Counted from the first letter of the stretch, positions 15,454 to 24,103 are shown. The stretch: 32,910 nt of DNA from Trichococcus sp. (GCA_030153215.1 JASKKA010000019.1:1-32910), one strand, 5' to 3'. The notes: a model not told the origin generated them from the letters alone. Program-made: numbers and translations.

Positions 15454-16425
15454 TTGACATTGAGCCACCGCACCATCAAAATCGCATTCGCGACCGTTAT
15501 CGCGATTCTGATCGCGCAATTTTTCCAGTTGGATTATTCCGTTTCAGCCGGGATCATCGCGATCCTGAGTGTGCTGGACACAAAAAAATCCTCCGTTCTT
15601 ACAGCCCTGCAGCGGATTGCTTCCACTGTGCTGGCACTGACAATCGCGACGATCCTGTTCCGTCTTTTCGGATTCCATATCATCGTGTTCGGTATTTATC
15701 TACTGTTCTACGTACCGTTGGCCTACCGCTTTACCCTTCAGTCCGGCATCGCACCTTGCTCAGTGCTGGTGACGCATCTGTTGCTTGAAAAGCAAACGAG
15801 TTTCTCGTGGCTTCTGAACGAGCTCGCCTTGATGATGATCGGAGCCGGTGTAGCAATTCTGTTTAATCTTTATATGCCTTCGAAAGCCAGCCAAATCATC
15901 TCTCTGCGTGAACAAGTTGAAGCAAAAATGAAAGACGTGCTCCAAAGTTTCAGCGAGATCCTCCAGGAAGGTGAGGATCAGAATCAAATCAGCCTGCTCG
16001 GTGATCTCGATCATTTATTGGAAAAATACAGAAAAGTCGTCTACGCTGAGTTCGACAATCAGTTGCTGGACCAATCAACCTATAATATCCGCTATTTCGA
16101 CATGCGCAGCGAGCAAGTCACCATCCTGAAATATATGGCTGCAAACCTAAGATTATGCACCCTGCCGACAAGAGAAAATAAGATTTTGGCTGGCCTTTTC
16201 TTCCTGACTGCAGCTCAGTTGCATGAGCAGAACACCGGTATCTATCTGATGGATGATATCGATTCTTTATTGCAAACGTTCCGCGAAAGCGAGTTGCCGG
16301 CCACTCGAGCGGAGTTCGAAAACCGCGCTATCCTGTTCCAGTTGTTGAATGACTTCAGACGTTTCATCCAGACAAAAAAAGACTTCTACGAAGAGTATGC
16401 AACCGAAATACAAACAAAAAAATGA
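15454..16425 (+). CDS. Aromatic acid exporter family protein (ArAE_1, FUSC-like)
   Basis: A 323-aa inner-membrane protein. The first ~145 residues hold about five membrane segments, beginning TIKIAFATVIAILIAQ and LDYSVSAGIIAILSVLDTKKSS, the hallmark of the aromatic acid exporter N-terminal domain. The last ~180 residues are a soluble helical domain (SLREQVEAKMKDVLQSF, RTFRESELPATRAEFE-like helices) matching its C-terminal domain. The start is TTG at 15454, preceded by a perfect AAAGGAGGG site; an in-frame ATG at 15421 has no site. Substrate is not known for Gram-positive members. No terminator is evident before the next leader. Confidence 0.83.
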   Translation: MTLSHRTIKIAFATVIAILIAQFFQLDYSVSAGIIAILSVLDTKKSSVLTALQRIASTVLALTIATILFRLFGFHIIVFGIYLLFYVPLAYRFTLQSGIAPCSVLVTHLLLEKQTSFSWLLNELALMMIGAGVAILFNLYMPSKASQIISLREQVEAKMKDVLQSFSEILQEGEDQNQISLLGDLDHLLEKYRKVVYAEFDNQLLDQSTYNIRYFDMRSEQVTILKYMAANLRLCTLPTRENKILAGLFFLTAAQLHEQNTGIYLMDDIDSLLQTFRESELPATRAEFENRAILFQLLNDFRRFIQTKKDFYEEYATEIQTKK

Positions 16426-16444
16426 ATTTATCGTGAGAAATCAT

Positions 16445-16473
16445 TTGACACTTACTAATCGTCCTGTTATTAT
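16445..16473 (+). promoter_or_regulatory. Promoter of the T-box leader
   Basis: TTGACA (16445-16450) and TATTAT (16468-16473) with a 17-base spacer. Confidence 0.85.
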
Positions 16474-16479
16474 GTATTT

Positions 16480-16785
16480 AATTTCAAACAACCTCACGGT
16501 GAAAAGAAGAGTACGGATAACGGAAATGCACAGAGAACCTCGGTAGCTGAAAAGAGGACAGGAAAGTCATCCAGAAAATGGTCTTAGAGTGATTGGTTTG
16601 CGAACGCCATACGGCCTCAGCAAGCCACGTAAGCATACGTTACAATGCCGCAGTATAACAAGACCGAACGATTGTCTTGCGTACTGACTGAGGGGGCATG
16701 CGTGAGCATACCCTGAACCAAGGTGGTATCACGATGAGCAATCATACGTCCTTGCACAGCAATGTGCAGGGGCGTATTTTTTTTT
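16480..16785 (+). ncRNA. T-box leader, probable methionine specifier
   Basis: An approximately 300-nt leader with T-box landmarks in order: AGAGAACC and GGTAGCTGAAAAGAGG of stem I, a candidate specifier ATG at 16578-16580 in CCAGAAAATGG followed by TTAGAGTG, the T-box itself at 16715-16733 (GAACCAAGGTGGTATCACG, tolerably close to the AGGGTGGNACCGCG consensus), and the terminator. Uncharged tRNA-Met would pair with the specifier and the T-box bulge to allow read-through into the methyltransferase gene. The codon assignment is supported by the downstream methionine gene but not proven. Confidence 0.85.
16744..16785 (+). terminator. T-box terminator
   Basis: ATACGTCCTTGCAC (16744-16757) pairs with GTGCAGGGGCGTAT (16763-16776) and runs into ten T residues, just before the methyltransferase start. 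Confidence 0.9.
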
Positions 16786-16836
16786 ACCGTATTATCTTGT
16801 TTGGCAAAAAATAAAAATGGAAAGAAGGAAAACAAC

Positions 16837-17937
16837 ATGACAACAGCACAAAAAACAACAACTTTACCATTCAGAGCCGACCACGTAGGGAGCTTTTTGC
16901 GTACAGAACCTTTGAAGGAAGCACGCCTGAAATTTGCAGCCGGAGAAATCGATGCAGCCGCTTTGGACCAAGTGGAAACGGAAGAAATCACGAAACTTGT
17001 CAAAGATCAAAAGGAAAATGGTTTGAAAGGTTTTACTGATGGCGAATTCCGTCGTTCATGGTGGCATATCGATTTCATCGAAAATCTGAACGGATTTGAA
17101 GGCTATGTGCCGGAACATGGCTACGATTTCGGGGATGTTGAAGTCCGCAAGTACGCTTTCCGCAACGTCGGCAAAATCTCCTTCAACCCGAACCACCCTT
17201 TCCTGGCTGCTTTCAAATCATTGAACGAAATCGTCGGTGACCAAGGCGTGGCGAAGTTCACGATCCCTAGTCCGAATGAAGTTTTCTATCCAGGCTACCG
17301 CAACGAAGAGATTTATCCTTCGGTGGAAGCTTACCAAGCTGATGTACAGCAAGCCTACATCGACACCGTCCAGGCTTTGTACGATCTGGGCTGCCGTTAC
17401 CTGCAATTGGACGATGTGCACTGGGGCTTCCTGTGCAACTTTGTGAGCGACACAGAAGAATACAAAGCTGACAAACGGATTGCCGCTGAAAATGTACAGG
17501 CCATCATCGATGCCAAACCTGCCGACCTTGTCTTGACGACACATGTCTGTCGCGGCAACTACAAGTCCCACCACTCATTGGAAGGCCCTTATGATCCGAT
17601 TGCAGAAGAATTATTCGGACAAACAAACTTCGACGGGTACTTCCTGGAGTATGATACCGATCGTTCAGGCGGTTTTGAACCACTTGCCTACTTCAAAGGC
17701 AAAGGCCGCATCGTCTTAGGGCTGGTTACTTCGAAAACAGCTGAGTTGGAAGACAAAGAAGAAATCAAGGCCCGCATCAAAGAAGCCAGCAAATATGTGC
17801 CTTTGGATCAGTTGGCGTTGAGCACGCAATGCGGATTCGCCTCCACTGAAGAAGGCAACTTGCTGACGGAAGCAGAACAATGGGCGAAAGTGCGCCACGT
17901 TGTGGAAATCGCCAAAGAAGTCTGGCCGGAAGACTAA
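16837..17937 (+). CDS. MetE-like cobalamin-independent methionine synthase family protein (YxjG/YxjH type)
   Basis: A 366-aa single-domain relative of the MetE C-terminal half. It probably transfers a methyl group to homocysteine using zinc. FRADHVGSFLRTEPLKEAR at residues 9-27, then TDGEFRRSWWH, YLQLDDVHWG, THVCRGNYKS (His and Cys zinc ligands), EYDTDRSGGFEPL and LSTQCGFAS (final Cys) are all present. The ATG at 16837 follows GAAGGAAAA; an earlier in-frame ATG at 16762 lies inside the terminator hairpin and is rejected. B. subtilis YxjG/YxjH are controlled by an S-box, while here a T-box is used. The methyl donor of this subfamily is not settled. Confidence 0.9.
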   Translation: MTTAQKTTTLPFRADHVGSFLRTEPLKEARLKFAAGEIDAAALDQVETEEITKLVKDQKENGLKGFTDGEFRRSWWHIDFIENLNGFEGYVPEHGYDFGDVEVRKYAFRNVGKISFNPNHPFLAAFKSLNEIVGDQGVAKFTIPSPNEVFYPGYRNEEIYPSVEAYQADVQQAYIDTVQALYDLGCRYLQLDDVHWGFLCNFVSDTEEYKADKRIAAENVQAIIDAKPADLVLTTHVCRGNYKSHHSLEGPYDPIAEELFGQTNFDGYFLEYDTDRSGGFEPLAYFKGKGRIVLGLVTSKTAELEDKEEIKARIKEASKYVPLDQLALSTQCGFASTEEGNLLTEAEQWAKVRHVVEIAKEVWPED

Positions 17938-17952
17938 AAGCAGACTAAAAGA

Positions 17953-17986
17953 ACGCACAATCAGCTGATGATTGTGCGTTTTTTTA
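17953..17986 (+). terminator. Terminator after the methyltransferase gene
   Basis: ACGCACAATCA (17953-17963) pairs with TGATTGTGCGT (17969-17979) followed by a T run. Confidence 0.92.
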
Positions 17987-18005
17987 TTGCAGCGTCAGCT
18001 GTGAG

Positions 18006-18044
18006 GCTGACCTCCGGTGAGGTAGCTGTTCACCGGAGGTCAGC
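18006..18044. repeat. Perfect 15-bp inverted repeat
   Basis: GCTGACCTCCGGTGA and TCACCGGAGGTCAGC flank a 9-base loop. There is no T tract. It lies at the left of the GC-rich intergenic segment between two converging genes. Confidence 0.65.
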
Positions 18045-18059
18045 GTGATTTTCTTCTGT

Positions 18060-18160
18060 GTCCTCCGGCTAGGCGTTGTTCACCGGCGTTCAGGAATCCT
18101 TACTGTCGTGAGCTCCGATAAGAGTTCTCTCGCCGGAGTTGCGGTCCTCCTCCCGGCTGG
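18060..18160. repeat. Dispersed GC-rich intergenic repeat, copy C
   Basis: AGCTCCG at 18111-18117 and CTCGCC at 18129-18134 have the same offset (18 bases) as in copies A and B; TCCTCCGG and CACCGGCG occur upstream as in copy B. No plausible gene. Confidence 0.5.
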
Positions 18161-18185
18161 CTGCTCATCCCAGCTGCATTCCGCA

Positions 18186-19094
18186 TTATACCTGTTGTCG
18201 ATGCTTCTCCAACAGATTGTAGTCGATTGGATGATTCCGCAGCATCTCTTTTGCCGTCACGATGACTTCCTGACCGGCCCCCACTTTAAAGACAAGCTGT
18301 GGTTCAAGCGGAAAGTTCACCTGGATATCCGCCTGCTTCGTCAATTGGCGGTCCATCTGCCGGATCAGAATATCCAAACTTTGGATTGCGACATTGAACG
18401 GTGATTCTAGTTGACGGTCAACCGCGTCATAGATCATCGAAACGGACAGCAGCGTGCTGAAACGGGAACGGTCAAATAGCGGAATCGGCAAATTCATCAT
18501 GACCCCGCCATCAACCAACTGCCTCCCGTCTATGGATGCCGTCGAAAAAATCATCGGAAAAGCGCAGGATGCGGCCACAGCCCTACCCAATTCGATATCA
18601 TGAGGGTAAATGAGCCAATCCCCGGTCGTGCTTGTGAAAAATTCCGGTCGGTTCGTGAATACAATCAGTTCGCTCGTACGGATATCGACTGTCGTGATTG
18701 CGACAGGCAAACGGCAGTCTGAAAGCATCCGGCAACCGATTTTTTCAAACAATTGGCAGGCCATCTGCTGCAGACTCTGCAATTCCACGAAGCCATTATT
18801 GTGATCCCGGACGTGCTGAAGGAGCAGATAGGCGGGCCGGCTGAAGACACCACGATCGGCAAATTCCTTCTCTTCATCCAACAACGTTGCTTCGATTTCT
18901 GATGCCGTCATCCCGCAGGCCACCAAAGCCGCGATGACTGCGCCCATCGAGGTGCCGGCGACGGCATCGATTTTAACCTGGTGCTTCTCCAGATCCTGCA
19001 GGACGGCGATTTGCGAAAAGGACTTCAAGCCCCCGCCTGCAAGGCTGAGCCCGAACAACCCATTTCTTTTTTCTGATTGTTGCGGCAATATCAT
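18186..19094 (-). CDS. Patatin-like phospholipase family protein
   Basis: A 302-aa cytosolic or membrane-associated lipid acyl hydrolase. The oxyanion loop LAGGGLKSF lies at residues 18-26, the nucleophile Ser49 in GTSMG, and the catalytic Asp in LVDGGVMMN near residue 198, giving a complete Ser-Asp dyad. The ATG at 19094 has GGAAGGGA upstream. A 302-aa length is normal for the bacterial RssA-like group. It converges on the methyltransferase gene; no clear terminator follows it before the GC-rich repeat. Substrate and role are unknown. Confidence 0.9.
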   Translation of the reverse strand: MILPQQSEKRNGLFGLSLAGGGLKSFSQIAVLQDLEKHQVKIDAVAGTSMGAVIAALVACGMTASEIEATLLDEEKEFADRGVFSRPAYLLLQHVRDHNNGFVELQSLQQMACQLFEKIGCRMLSDCRLPVAITTVDIRTSELIVFTNRPEFFTSTTGDWLIYPHDIELGRAVAASCAFPMIFSTASIDGRQLVDGGVMMNLPIPLFDRSRFSTLLSVSMIYDAVDRQLESPFNVAIQSLDILIRQMDRQLTKQADIQVNFPLEPQLVFKVGAGQEVIVTAKEMLRNHPIDYNLLEKHRQQV

Positions 19095-19173
19095 ATGCGT
19101 TCCCTTCCTTCAAAGCGGATTTCTGCTTTCATTATCGCTTATTTTACCGCAAACCACAAAAAAAGTACCACGC

Positions 19174-19198
19174 AAAAAAGCGACCCACCGGCCGCTTT
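19174..19198 (-). terminator. Terminator after the DMT permease gene
   Basis: Minus-sense AAAGCG pairs with CGCTTT, followed by TTTTTTGC. The stem is short but well placed. Confidence 0.55.
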
Positions 19199-19209
19199 CA
19201 GTTTGAATC

Positions 19210-20103
19210 CTATTCGAATCCCAAGATGAAGATCCCTACCATGATCATCGCGATGACCGCATATTGTTTGGCGGTCAGTTTTTCTTTCAGGAAGATGCGC
19301 GAGAGAATGACGGAAACCATACTATAGGAAGAAATCAGTGGTGCTACGATGACGGCATTCGCGCTGATCGCAAAAACATAAAAGAATTGCCCCAACGTTT
19401 CAAATATGGCCGCCAAGCCTCGGTCTTTCTGATCACGCAAAGCGAAGGTCTCCTTTTTGATCAAAACCAGATAAACCCAAGCCAACACGGCAACAATCAG
19501 CCAAGTCAGTTCATAGGAAATGTTCGCCTGCATCTCATCCATTCCTCTGTCGAAGACCCATGCATCAGCAAAAGTTCCGAGAGAATCAATCAGTGCATAC
19601 CCCAACGGGAACAACAAAGCGATTGCGCCGTATTTATACTTACGGTCAACCATTTCCTTATTCTCTTTGCGTTCCGCCTCGGCAAGCCGTTGCTCGAACA
19701 CCGACAGCAGGATGACACCGATTGTGATCAGGCCAACCGCAAAAAACTGGATTCCAGTCATCGATTGCCCTAGGAAAATAAAAGTTAACAAGCCGGATAC
19801 CGCGCCGGAAGAGTTCTGTACCGGTGAAGAGATCGACAGTTCCAGAAAACGCAGACCGGCATAGCCGACTGCCATCGATAAAATGTACAAGGCCGATACC
19901 GGCAGATACGTGATCATGTTGCTCGGATCATAGACAACGCCCGAGGTCAACATGACATAGACCGCATGGATACCCATTACCGCTCCGACCATGATGACGA
20001 TCTTCAGATAACTGTATTTATCTTTCGGATCGCTCCCCTTTTTATAAAACAAATCCGCTGTACCCCAAGCCAACACGGAAACAATCGCAAATAAAAACCA
20101 CAT
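19210..20103 (-). CDS. EamA/DMT-family permease
   Basis: A 297-aa membrane protein with ten hydrophobic segments in two related halves. The first EamA repeat starts at MWFLFAIVSVLAWGTADLFYKKG and ends near GLITIGVILLS. A charged cytoplasmic linker (RLAEAERKENKEMVDRKYK) separates the second repeat, which ends in IAMIMVGIFILGFE. Such transporters export or import metabolites; the substrate cannot be inferred. The ATG at 20103 has AAGGATGG upstream. It appears monocistronic. Confidence 0.88.
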   Translation of the reverse strand: MWFLFAIVSVLAWGTADLFYKKGSDPKDKYSYLKIVIMVGAVMGIHAVYVMLTSGVVYDPSNMITYLPVSALYILSMAVGYAGLRFLELSISSPVQNSSGAVSGLLTFIFLGQSMTGIQFFAVGLITIGVILLSVFEQRLAEAERKENKEMVDRKYKYGAIALLFPLGYALIDSLGTFADAWVFDRGMDEMQANISYELTWLIVAVLAWVYLVLIKKETFALRDQKDRGLAAIFETLGQFFYVFAISANAVIVAPLISSYSMVSVILSRIFLKEKLTAKQYAVIAMIMVGIFILGFE

Positions 20104-20248
20104 GCTCCATCCATCCTTTATAAAATAATTTCGAAAACTTGCTTACTAATTATACTAAAAGGATGGATGCCGCAATAAAAATAACGCAATGTTATCAATA
20201 TGTTGATAGACTTATCGTAAGTCGCATGCAATATTGTCGCTGAAAAAG

Positions 20249-20749
20249 TCAATCGCGCACTCTTTTGCCCATATAGACGAGGTCGCGTTCAATGCCATCG
20301 AGTTCAGCTACTCTAGGTAAATATCCCCACTGTTCGAAGCCAAATTTTTTCATCAGTCCGATGCTTGGTGCATTGTGTCCGAAGATGAGACAGACAAGAT
20401 TCGTGATGTCCAGCTCTTCGCAGGCCGCCAAAGCGTTTTCCATAATCTGGCTGCCCAATTTTTTACCGCGGTAGTCTTCATGGATGTAGATGCTCAACTC
20501 TGCAGTCTTGTCATAGGCTGCGCGCTCATGGAAAGCCTGAAAGCTCAGCCAAGCACAAACTTTCCCGTCCATTTCAAAAACCCAGATTGGTCTGTAACTG
20601 GGTGAATGGTCCAAAAACCAGCCCATTTTTTGTTTGACGGTCACCGGTTCCAAGTCGGCCGTCACCATCCGGCTGGGGATCGTCTGATTGTAGATGGCGA
20701 CAATCTCTTCGACATCGTCCAAAGTTGCGTTTCTATGTGTAAGGGTCAT
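20249..20749 (-). CDS. GNAT N-acetyltransferase (phosphinothricin acetyltransferase-like)
   Basis: A 166-aa acetyl-CoA-dependent N-acetyltransferase. The N-terminus RNATLDDVEEIVAIYNQTI and the acetyl-CoA loop YRGKKLGSQIMENAL around residues 93-107 are typical; NLVCLIFGHNAPSIGLMKKFGFEQWG is the conserved C-terminal part of the PAT/MddA-like group that acetylates phosphinothricin, methionine sulfone or related amines. The ATG at 20749 has GGAGG upstream. Substrate is uncertain. Confidence 0.87.
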   Translation of the reverse strand: MTLTHRNATLDDVEEIVAIYNQTIPSRMVTADLEPVTVKQKMGWFLDHSPSYRPIWVFEMDGKVCAWLSFQAFHERAAYDKTAELSIYIHEDYRGKKLGSQIMENALAACEELDITNLVCLIFGHNAPSIGLMKKFGFEQWGYLPRVAELDGIERDLVYMGKRVRD

Positions 20750-20930
20750 CGTTTATTCCTCCAAAAATCCAAAATTCACAGCCCGACTTCTCGAAGGACT
20801 ATACGCTATTTTACCAGTTTGTCACGGCTGTGTGCCATCTATTTTCTGAAGAGCGCACAAATCATGTGTGGCTGTTGCAATTTCTGCAGGATTGCCGCAG
20901 TTTTTCGTAAATTTCCCAATGAAAATCGGT

Positions 20931-20936
20931 TATACT
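20931..20936 (+). promoter_or_regulatory. Probable -10 box of the two-component operon
   Basis: TATACT lies 28 bases before the response-regulator start; no good -35 is visible at the expected distance, so an activator or weak promoter is possible. Confidence 0.4.
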
Positions 20937-20963
20937 GAAAATAAGAATGGGGTGGATAACATT

Positions 20964-21665
20964 ATGAATGAAGAAATATATATTGCAGAAGATGAAGATG
21001 GCATCCGTTTGACGGTGAAGACGTTTCTGGAGAGCGAGGGCTATCTGGTCTCCGACTTTCCCAATGGCGACCTGCTTTTCGAGGCCTTCCTCAGCAAGCA
21101 GCCGGACTTGGTCATCTTGGATGTGATGATGCCCGGATCAAGCGGCTTCGAAATCACCAAAAAAATCCGTGACATCAGCTCGGTGCCGATCATCATCCTG
21201 ACCGCAAAAGACAGTGATATGGATTACGCGACGGGCATCAACCTCGGCAGTGATGATTATTTCACGAAACCTTTCAGCGCCATCGCCCTGAATATGCGCG
21301 TGAAGGCGATGCTGCGCCGCATCAAGATGGATCAGGAACGTTTGCCGGCCCGTCAGGAAGAAGCACTATTACAGATTGGAGATATCGAAATCGATCTGGC
21401 TGCCATGTCCGTTAAACAAAATGGACTCCCTCTTAACCTGACACCGAATGAATACAATGTGTTCGTCTATCTGATAGAAAACAAAAATCGTGCCGTTTCC
21501 AGGGACGAGCTTTTGGATTCGATCTGGGGCTATGGCAAGGATATCGAGACGCGTGCTTGCGACGATACAGTCCGGCGCCTGCGCAAAAAACTGGCCGGCT
21601 CAACAGTTGAGATCGAGACTGTTTGGGGATTCGGATTTACCGTGAAGGAGTCGTCTGCAGAATGA
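20964..21665 (+). CDS. OmpR/PhoB-family response regulator
   Basis: A 233-aa DNA-binding regulator. The receiver domain has the acidic pocket EDED at residues 9-12, phosphorylation site Asp53 in LVILDVMMPG, and the conserved Thr/Lys in ILTAKD and YFTKPF. The C-terminal winged helix (LNLTPNEYNVFVYLIENKNRAVSRDELLDSIWGY, then DDTVRRLRKKL) is OmpR-type. The ATG at 20964 follows GGGGTGG. Its stop overlaps the kinase start (ATGA). I propose it controls the VTC operon downstream through the phased TCTTTA array. Confidence 0.93.
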   Translation: MNEEIYIAEDEDGIRLTVKTFLESEGYLVSDFPNGDLLFEAFLSKQPDLVILDVMMPGSSGFEITKKIRDISSVPIIILTAKDSDMDYATGINLGSDDYFTKPFSAIALNMRVKAMLRRIKMDQERLPARQEEALLQIGDIEIDLAAMSVKQNGLPLNLTPNEYNVFVYLIENKNRAVSRDELLDSIWGYGKDIETRACDDTVRRLRKKLAGSTVEIETVWGFGFTVKESSAE

Positions 21666-23089
21666 AGATGAAGACTTCGAAAAAAAGTTTGAAGATTCGG
21701 CTCCTGACGACTATCACGTTGCTGCTGGCGGCTGTCTTCGCCTTCATTTACCTGGTTTTTAATTTTTTCTTTACCCAGTACATCGAAACGACGGCCGACT
21801 CCTTGTTAGCCGAAGCGAGGCAAAATTATATCGAACGGCCTTTCGATGAAGACAAAAAATTAGAACCGGACCCGGCTGGATCGGATACAACGGCTATCGA
21901 TGAGCCGCGGGACAAAAATCCGGAGCCGCATACGGCCTTCGCATCCAGTGTCCAGAAAACGATCATATCCGAAGATTTCGAAATCCTGTTCCCGCAGATT
22001 CAGGATACGGGTTTCAGTGATGATGATGCTTTGACGAATTTCGTTTCCGGACTGGAAAATTCCGACATCACGTTGGCATTGACAGCCGACGGGAAGTTGG
22101 AATTGGATGACAACCTTTACTACTACTCGATTGCGCCCAATGCCGAGGAAGAAGGGACCTACGCAGTATTCTTCCTGAACATGTCCGATCTGTTTGTCTT
22201 CGAGCAGAACCTGAATCAAATCCTTTTGATCATCATGCTGATTGGATTGGTGACCATTGCCACTATCACCTACCTGATCGTTTCAAGGATCACGAAGCCT
22301 TTGCAGACGTTGGCGCTGTTCGCAAATGAAATCGGAGAAGGAAACTATCAGACAATCGATGAGGAGTTCGTCGACCTGGAGCTCCATGAACTCAAGACAA
22401 CCATGAACGAAACCACCAAAAAGCTCAAGCTGTACGACGCCGATCAACGCACATTCTTCCAGAATGCTTCCCATGAACTGCGGACTCCGTTGCAGATCAT
22501 CAAGACCAATGCGGAAGGCATAGAAGTCGGCATCATCGATGACAAAAAAGGCGCCATCGCCATCAAAAACGAGACCGACAAACTGGGCACACTCGTGGAG
22601 GATATCCTTTACTTGTCGCGACTGGAGACCCGTTCCACGGACCGCTTGGTGGCCACAAATGATATCCGCGAGACCTTGGCCTACACTGCTGAACGCTACG
22701 CTAGCGTCAGCGATCAAAAAAATCTGCAGGTGCTCTTCGATTTCCAGAAAAAACCGGTCCTGTTCCATTATGACGAGAAGGATTTTGAACGAGCCTTCCA
22801 GAATCTTATCTCCAATGCCTTGCGTTACGCTAAAGGCATCATCCGTCTGGGTTGCAAAGAGATAGACAACCGGATCATGATCACCATCCACAATGATGGC
22901 GAACCGATTTCAAAGGCTGACCTGCCTCATATTTTCGACCGCTTCTACAAAGGCAATAAAGGCGTGCATGGCATCGGACTTTCCATCGTCCAATCGATTG
23001 TGCAGTCCTACGGCGGGCGCATAGAAGTCATGTCCTCCACGAAAGGCACGACTTTCACGATCATCCTGCCGCAACAACCCGCTAATTGA
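21662..23089 (+). CDS. Sensor histidine kinase
   Basis: A 475-aa membrane kinase, partner of the preceding regulator (4-base overlap). It has TM1 at residues ~13-37, an extracellular acidic domain of ~150 residues, TM2 at ~186-208 and a HAMP linker (VSRITKPLQTLALFANEIGEGNY). The H-box has His271 in NASHELRTPL, the N-box is FQNLISNALRYAKG, and the ATP-lid boxes are IHNDGEPI, IFDRFYKG and GIGLSIVQSIVQSYGG. The extracellular domain is not one I recognise and may sense envelope state. All catalytic boxes look intact. A strong terminator follows. Confidence 0.93.
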   Translation: MKMKTSKKSLKIRLLTTITLLLAAVFAFIYLVFNFFFTQYIETTADSLLAEARQNYIERPFDEDKKLEPDPAGSDTTAIDEPRDKNPEPHTAFASSVQKTIISEDFEILFPQIQDTGFSDDDALTNFVSGLENSDITLALTADGKLELDDNLYYYSIAPNAEEEGTYAVFFLNMSDLFVFEQNLNQILLIIMLIGLVTIATITYLIVSRITKPLQTLALFANEIGEGNYQTIDEEFVDLELHELKTTMNETTKKLKLYDADQRTFFQNASHELRTPLQIIKTNAEGIEVGIIDDKKGAIAIKNETDKLGTLVEDILYLSRLETRSTDRLVATNDIRETLAYTAERYASVSDQKNLQVLFDFQKKPVLFHYDEKDFERAFQNLISNALRYAKGIIRLGCKEIDNRIMITIHNDGEPISKADLPHIFDRFYKGNKGVHGIGLSIVQSIVQSYGGRIEVMSSTKGTTFTIILPQQPAN

Positions 23090-23101
23090 ATATGCGATCC
23101 C

Positions 23102-23150
23102 AAGACTGAAACGCTGACCGCCCTATAGACCAGCGTTTCAGTCTTTTTTT
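23102..23150 (+). terminator. Terminator after the sensor kinase gene
   Basis: A perfect 15-bp stem, AAGACTGAAACGCTG with CAGCGTTTCAGTCTT, then a T run. It makes the downstream operon dependent on its own promoter. Confidence 0.93.
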
Positions 23151-23174
23151 GCGGTTGGAAGTGGCATTCTTTCA

Positions 23175-23220
23175 GCTTTTCGAATCTTTAGGCATCTTTA
23201 CGCATCTTTACGCTCACTTT
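23175..23220 (+). promoter_or_regulatory. Phased TCTTTA direct-repeat array (candidate response-regulator site)
   Basis: TCTTTA occurs at 23185, 23195 and 23205, exactly one helical turn apart, flanked by weaker copies GCTTTT at 23175 and CACTTT at 23215. Direct repeats with 10-11 bp period are typical binding sites of OmpR/PhoB-type dimers. A possible -10 (TAGAAT near 23280) lies about 60 bases downstream; no good -35 is seen, consistent with activation. Confidence 0.6.
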
Positions 23221-23330
23221 GCTCCATTTTTGCAACAACTCTCTGCCCTGTTTACGGAGAATTGTTACCAGAATCGGCATAGAATAAGGACATCAAGTAA
23301 AACAACAAACAAGAAACGAGGTCGAGCGTT

Positions 23331-24017
23331 ATGAGCGAAATCTGCTACCGAAATGAATTCAAACACGAAATTTCCCAAAAGAATAAAGTCATCCTCACAA
23401 GCCGATTGCGAAAGTTCCTGAAGCATGACGAGAATTCAGTAGGCAACAGTTACAGCATCAGGAGTCTCTATTTTGACACGATTTATGACGATGCTTACTG
23501 GGAGAAGGAAGATGGCCAAAGCTACCGCGAAAAATTCCGTATTCGTTACTACAACAATGATTCATCCTTTATCCGTCTCGAAAAAAAAGTCAAGGATGGC
23601 GCAGTCGGATACAAACAAAGTGCCTGCATCACGAAAGAAATGGCCGATCAACTCATCCAAAAAAAATATGACTGTCTGGCTGAAGCGACGCATCCCCTGC
23701 TCCAGGAGTTCTACGCGAAGTGCAAAAGCCAATGCATGGAACCGAAAGTGATCATCACCTACGAACGGGAAGCCTTCGCCTATGGCCCCGGCAATACACG
23801 CATCACCTTGGATTTTGATATGCACGCCAGCACCCAGGTATCCTCTTTCTTCCATGATGGACGTATCGGCATAAGGGAGCCCGGAATCGACTGTGTGCTC
23901 GAAGTCAAATTCGACAACTATCTGCCGGAATGGATTCAAAGCCTGGTGCAGACAGAAGAAACAACCAGCACCTCGCATTCCAAATACGTCATCGGAAGAC
24001 ACTTAAACCAAATATAA
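23331..24017 (+). CDS. VTC-domain (polyphosphate polymerase-like) protein
   Basis: A 228-aa cytosolic tunnel-fold enzyme of the VTC/CYTH superfamily, related to the catalytic domain of yeast Vtc4, which makes polyphosphate from ATP. Tunnel residues appear conserved: Lys11 in EFKHE, Arg70 and Arg72 in KFRIRYY, Glu84 with Lys86/Lys88 in RLEKKVK, Arg146 in TYERE, Arg157 in RITLDF, Glu191/Lys193 in VLEVKFD and Lys218 in the SKY motif. The start is ATG 23331, with GAGGTCGAG upstream. It is the first gene of a four-gene block with DUF4956, a usual partner of VTC proteins in bacteria. Polyphosphate synthesis by the bacterial group is inferred. Confidence 0.9.
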   Translation: MSEICYRNEFKHEISQKNKVILTSRLRKFLKHDENSVGNSYSIRSLYFDTIYDDAYWEKEDGQSYREKFRIRYYNNDSSFIRLEKKVKDGAVGYKQSACITKEMADQLIQKKYDCLAEATHPLLQEFYAKCKSQCMEPKVIITYEREAFAYGPGNTRITLDFDMHASTQVSSFFHDGRIGIREPGIDCVLEVKFDNYLPEWIQSLVQTEETTSTSHSKYVIGRHLNQI

Positions 24018-24103
24018 GAAAAGCTTCACGGCTTACCCTTGAAGCTGGCCATCATATTAAGAAAAAAATATTATTTTAAAACATATCCAGGAGGAATATT
24101 GAA

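Noticed and set aside
16762..16836. Longer start for the MetE-like protein at 16762
   Set aside because: That ATG-containing frame starts inside the T-box terminator stem and lacks a ribosome site; ATG 16837 has one and matches the family N-terminus.
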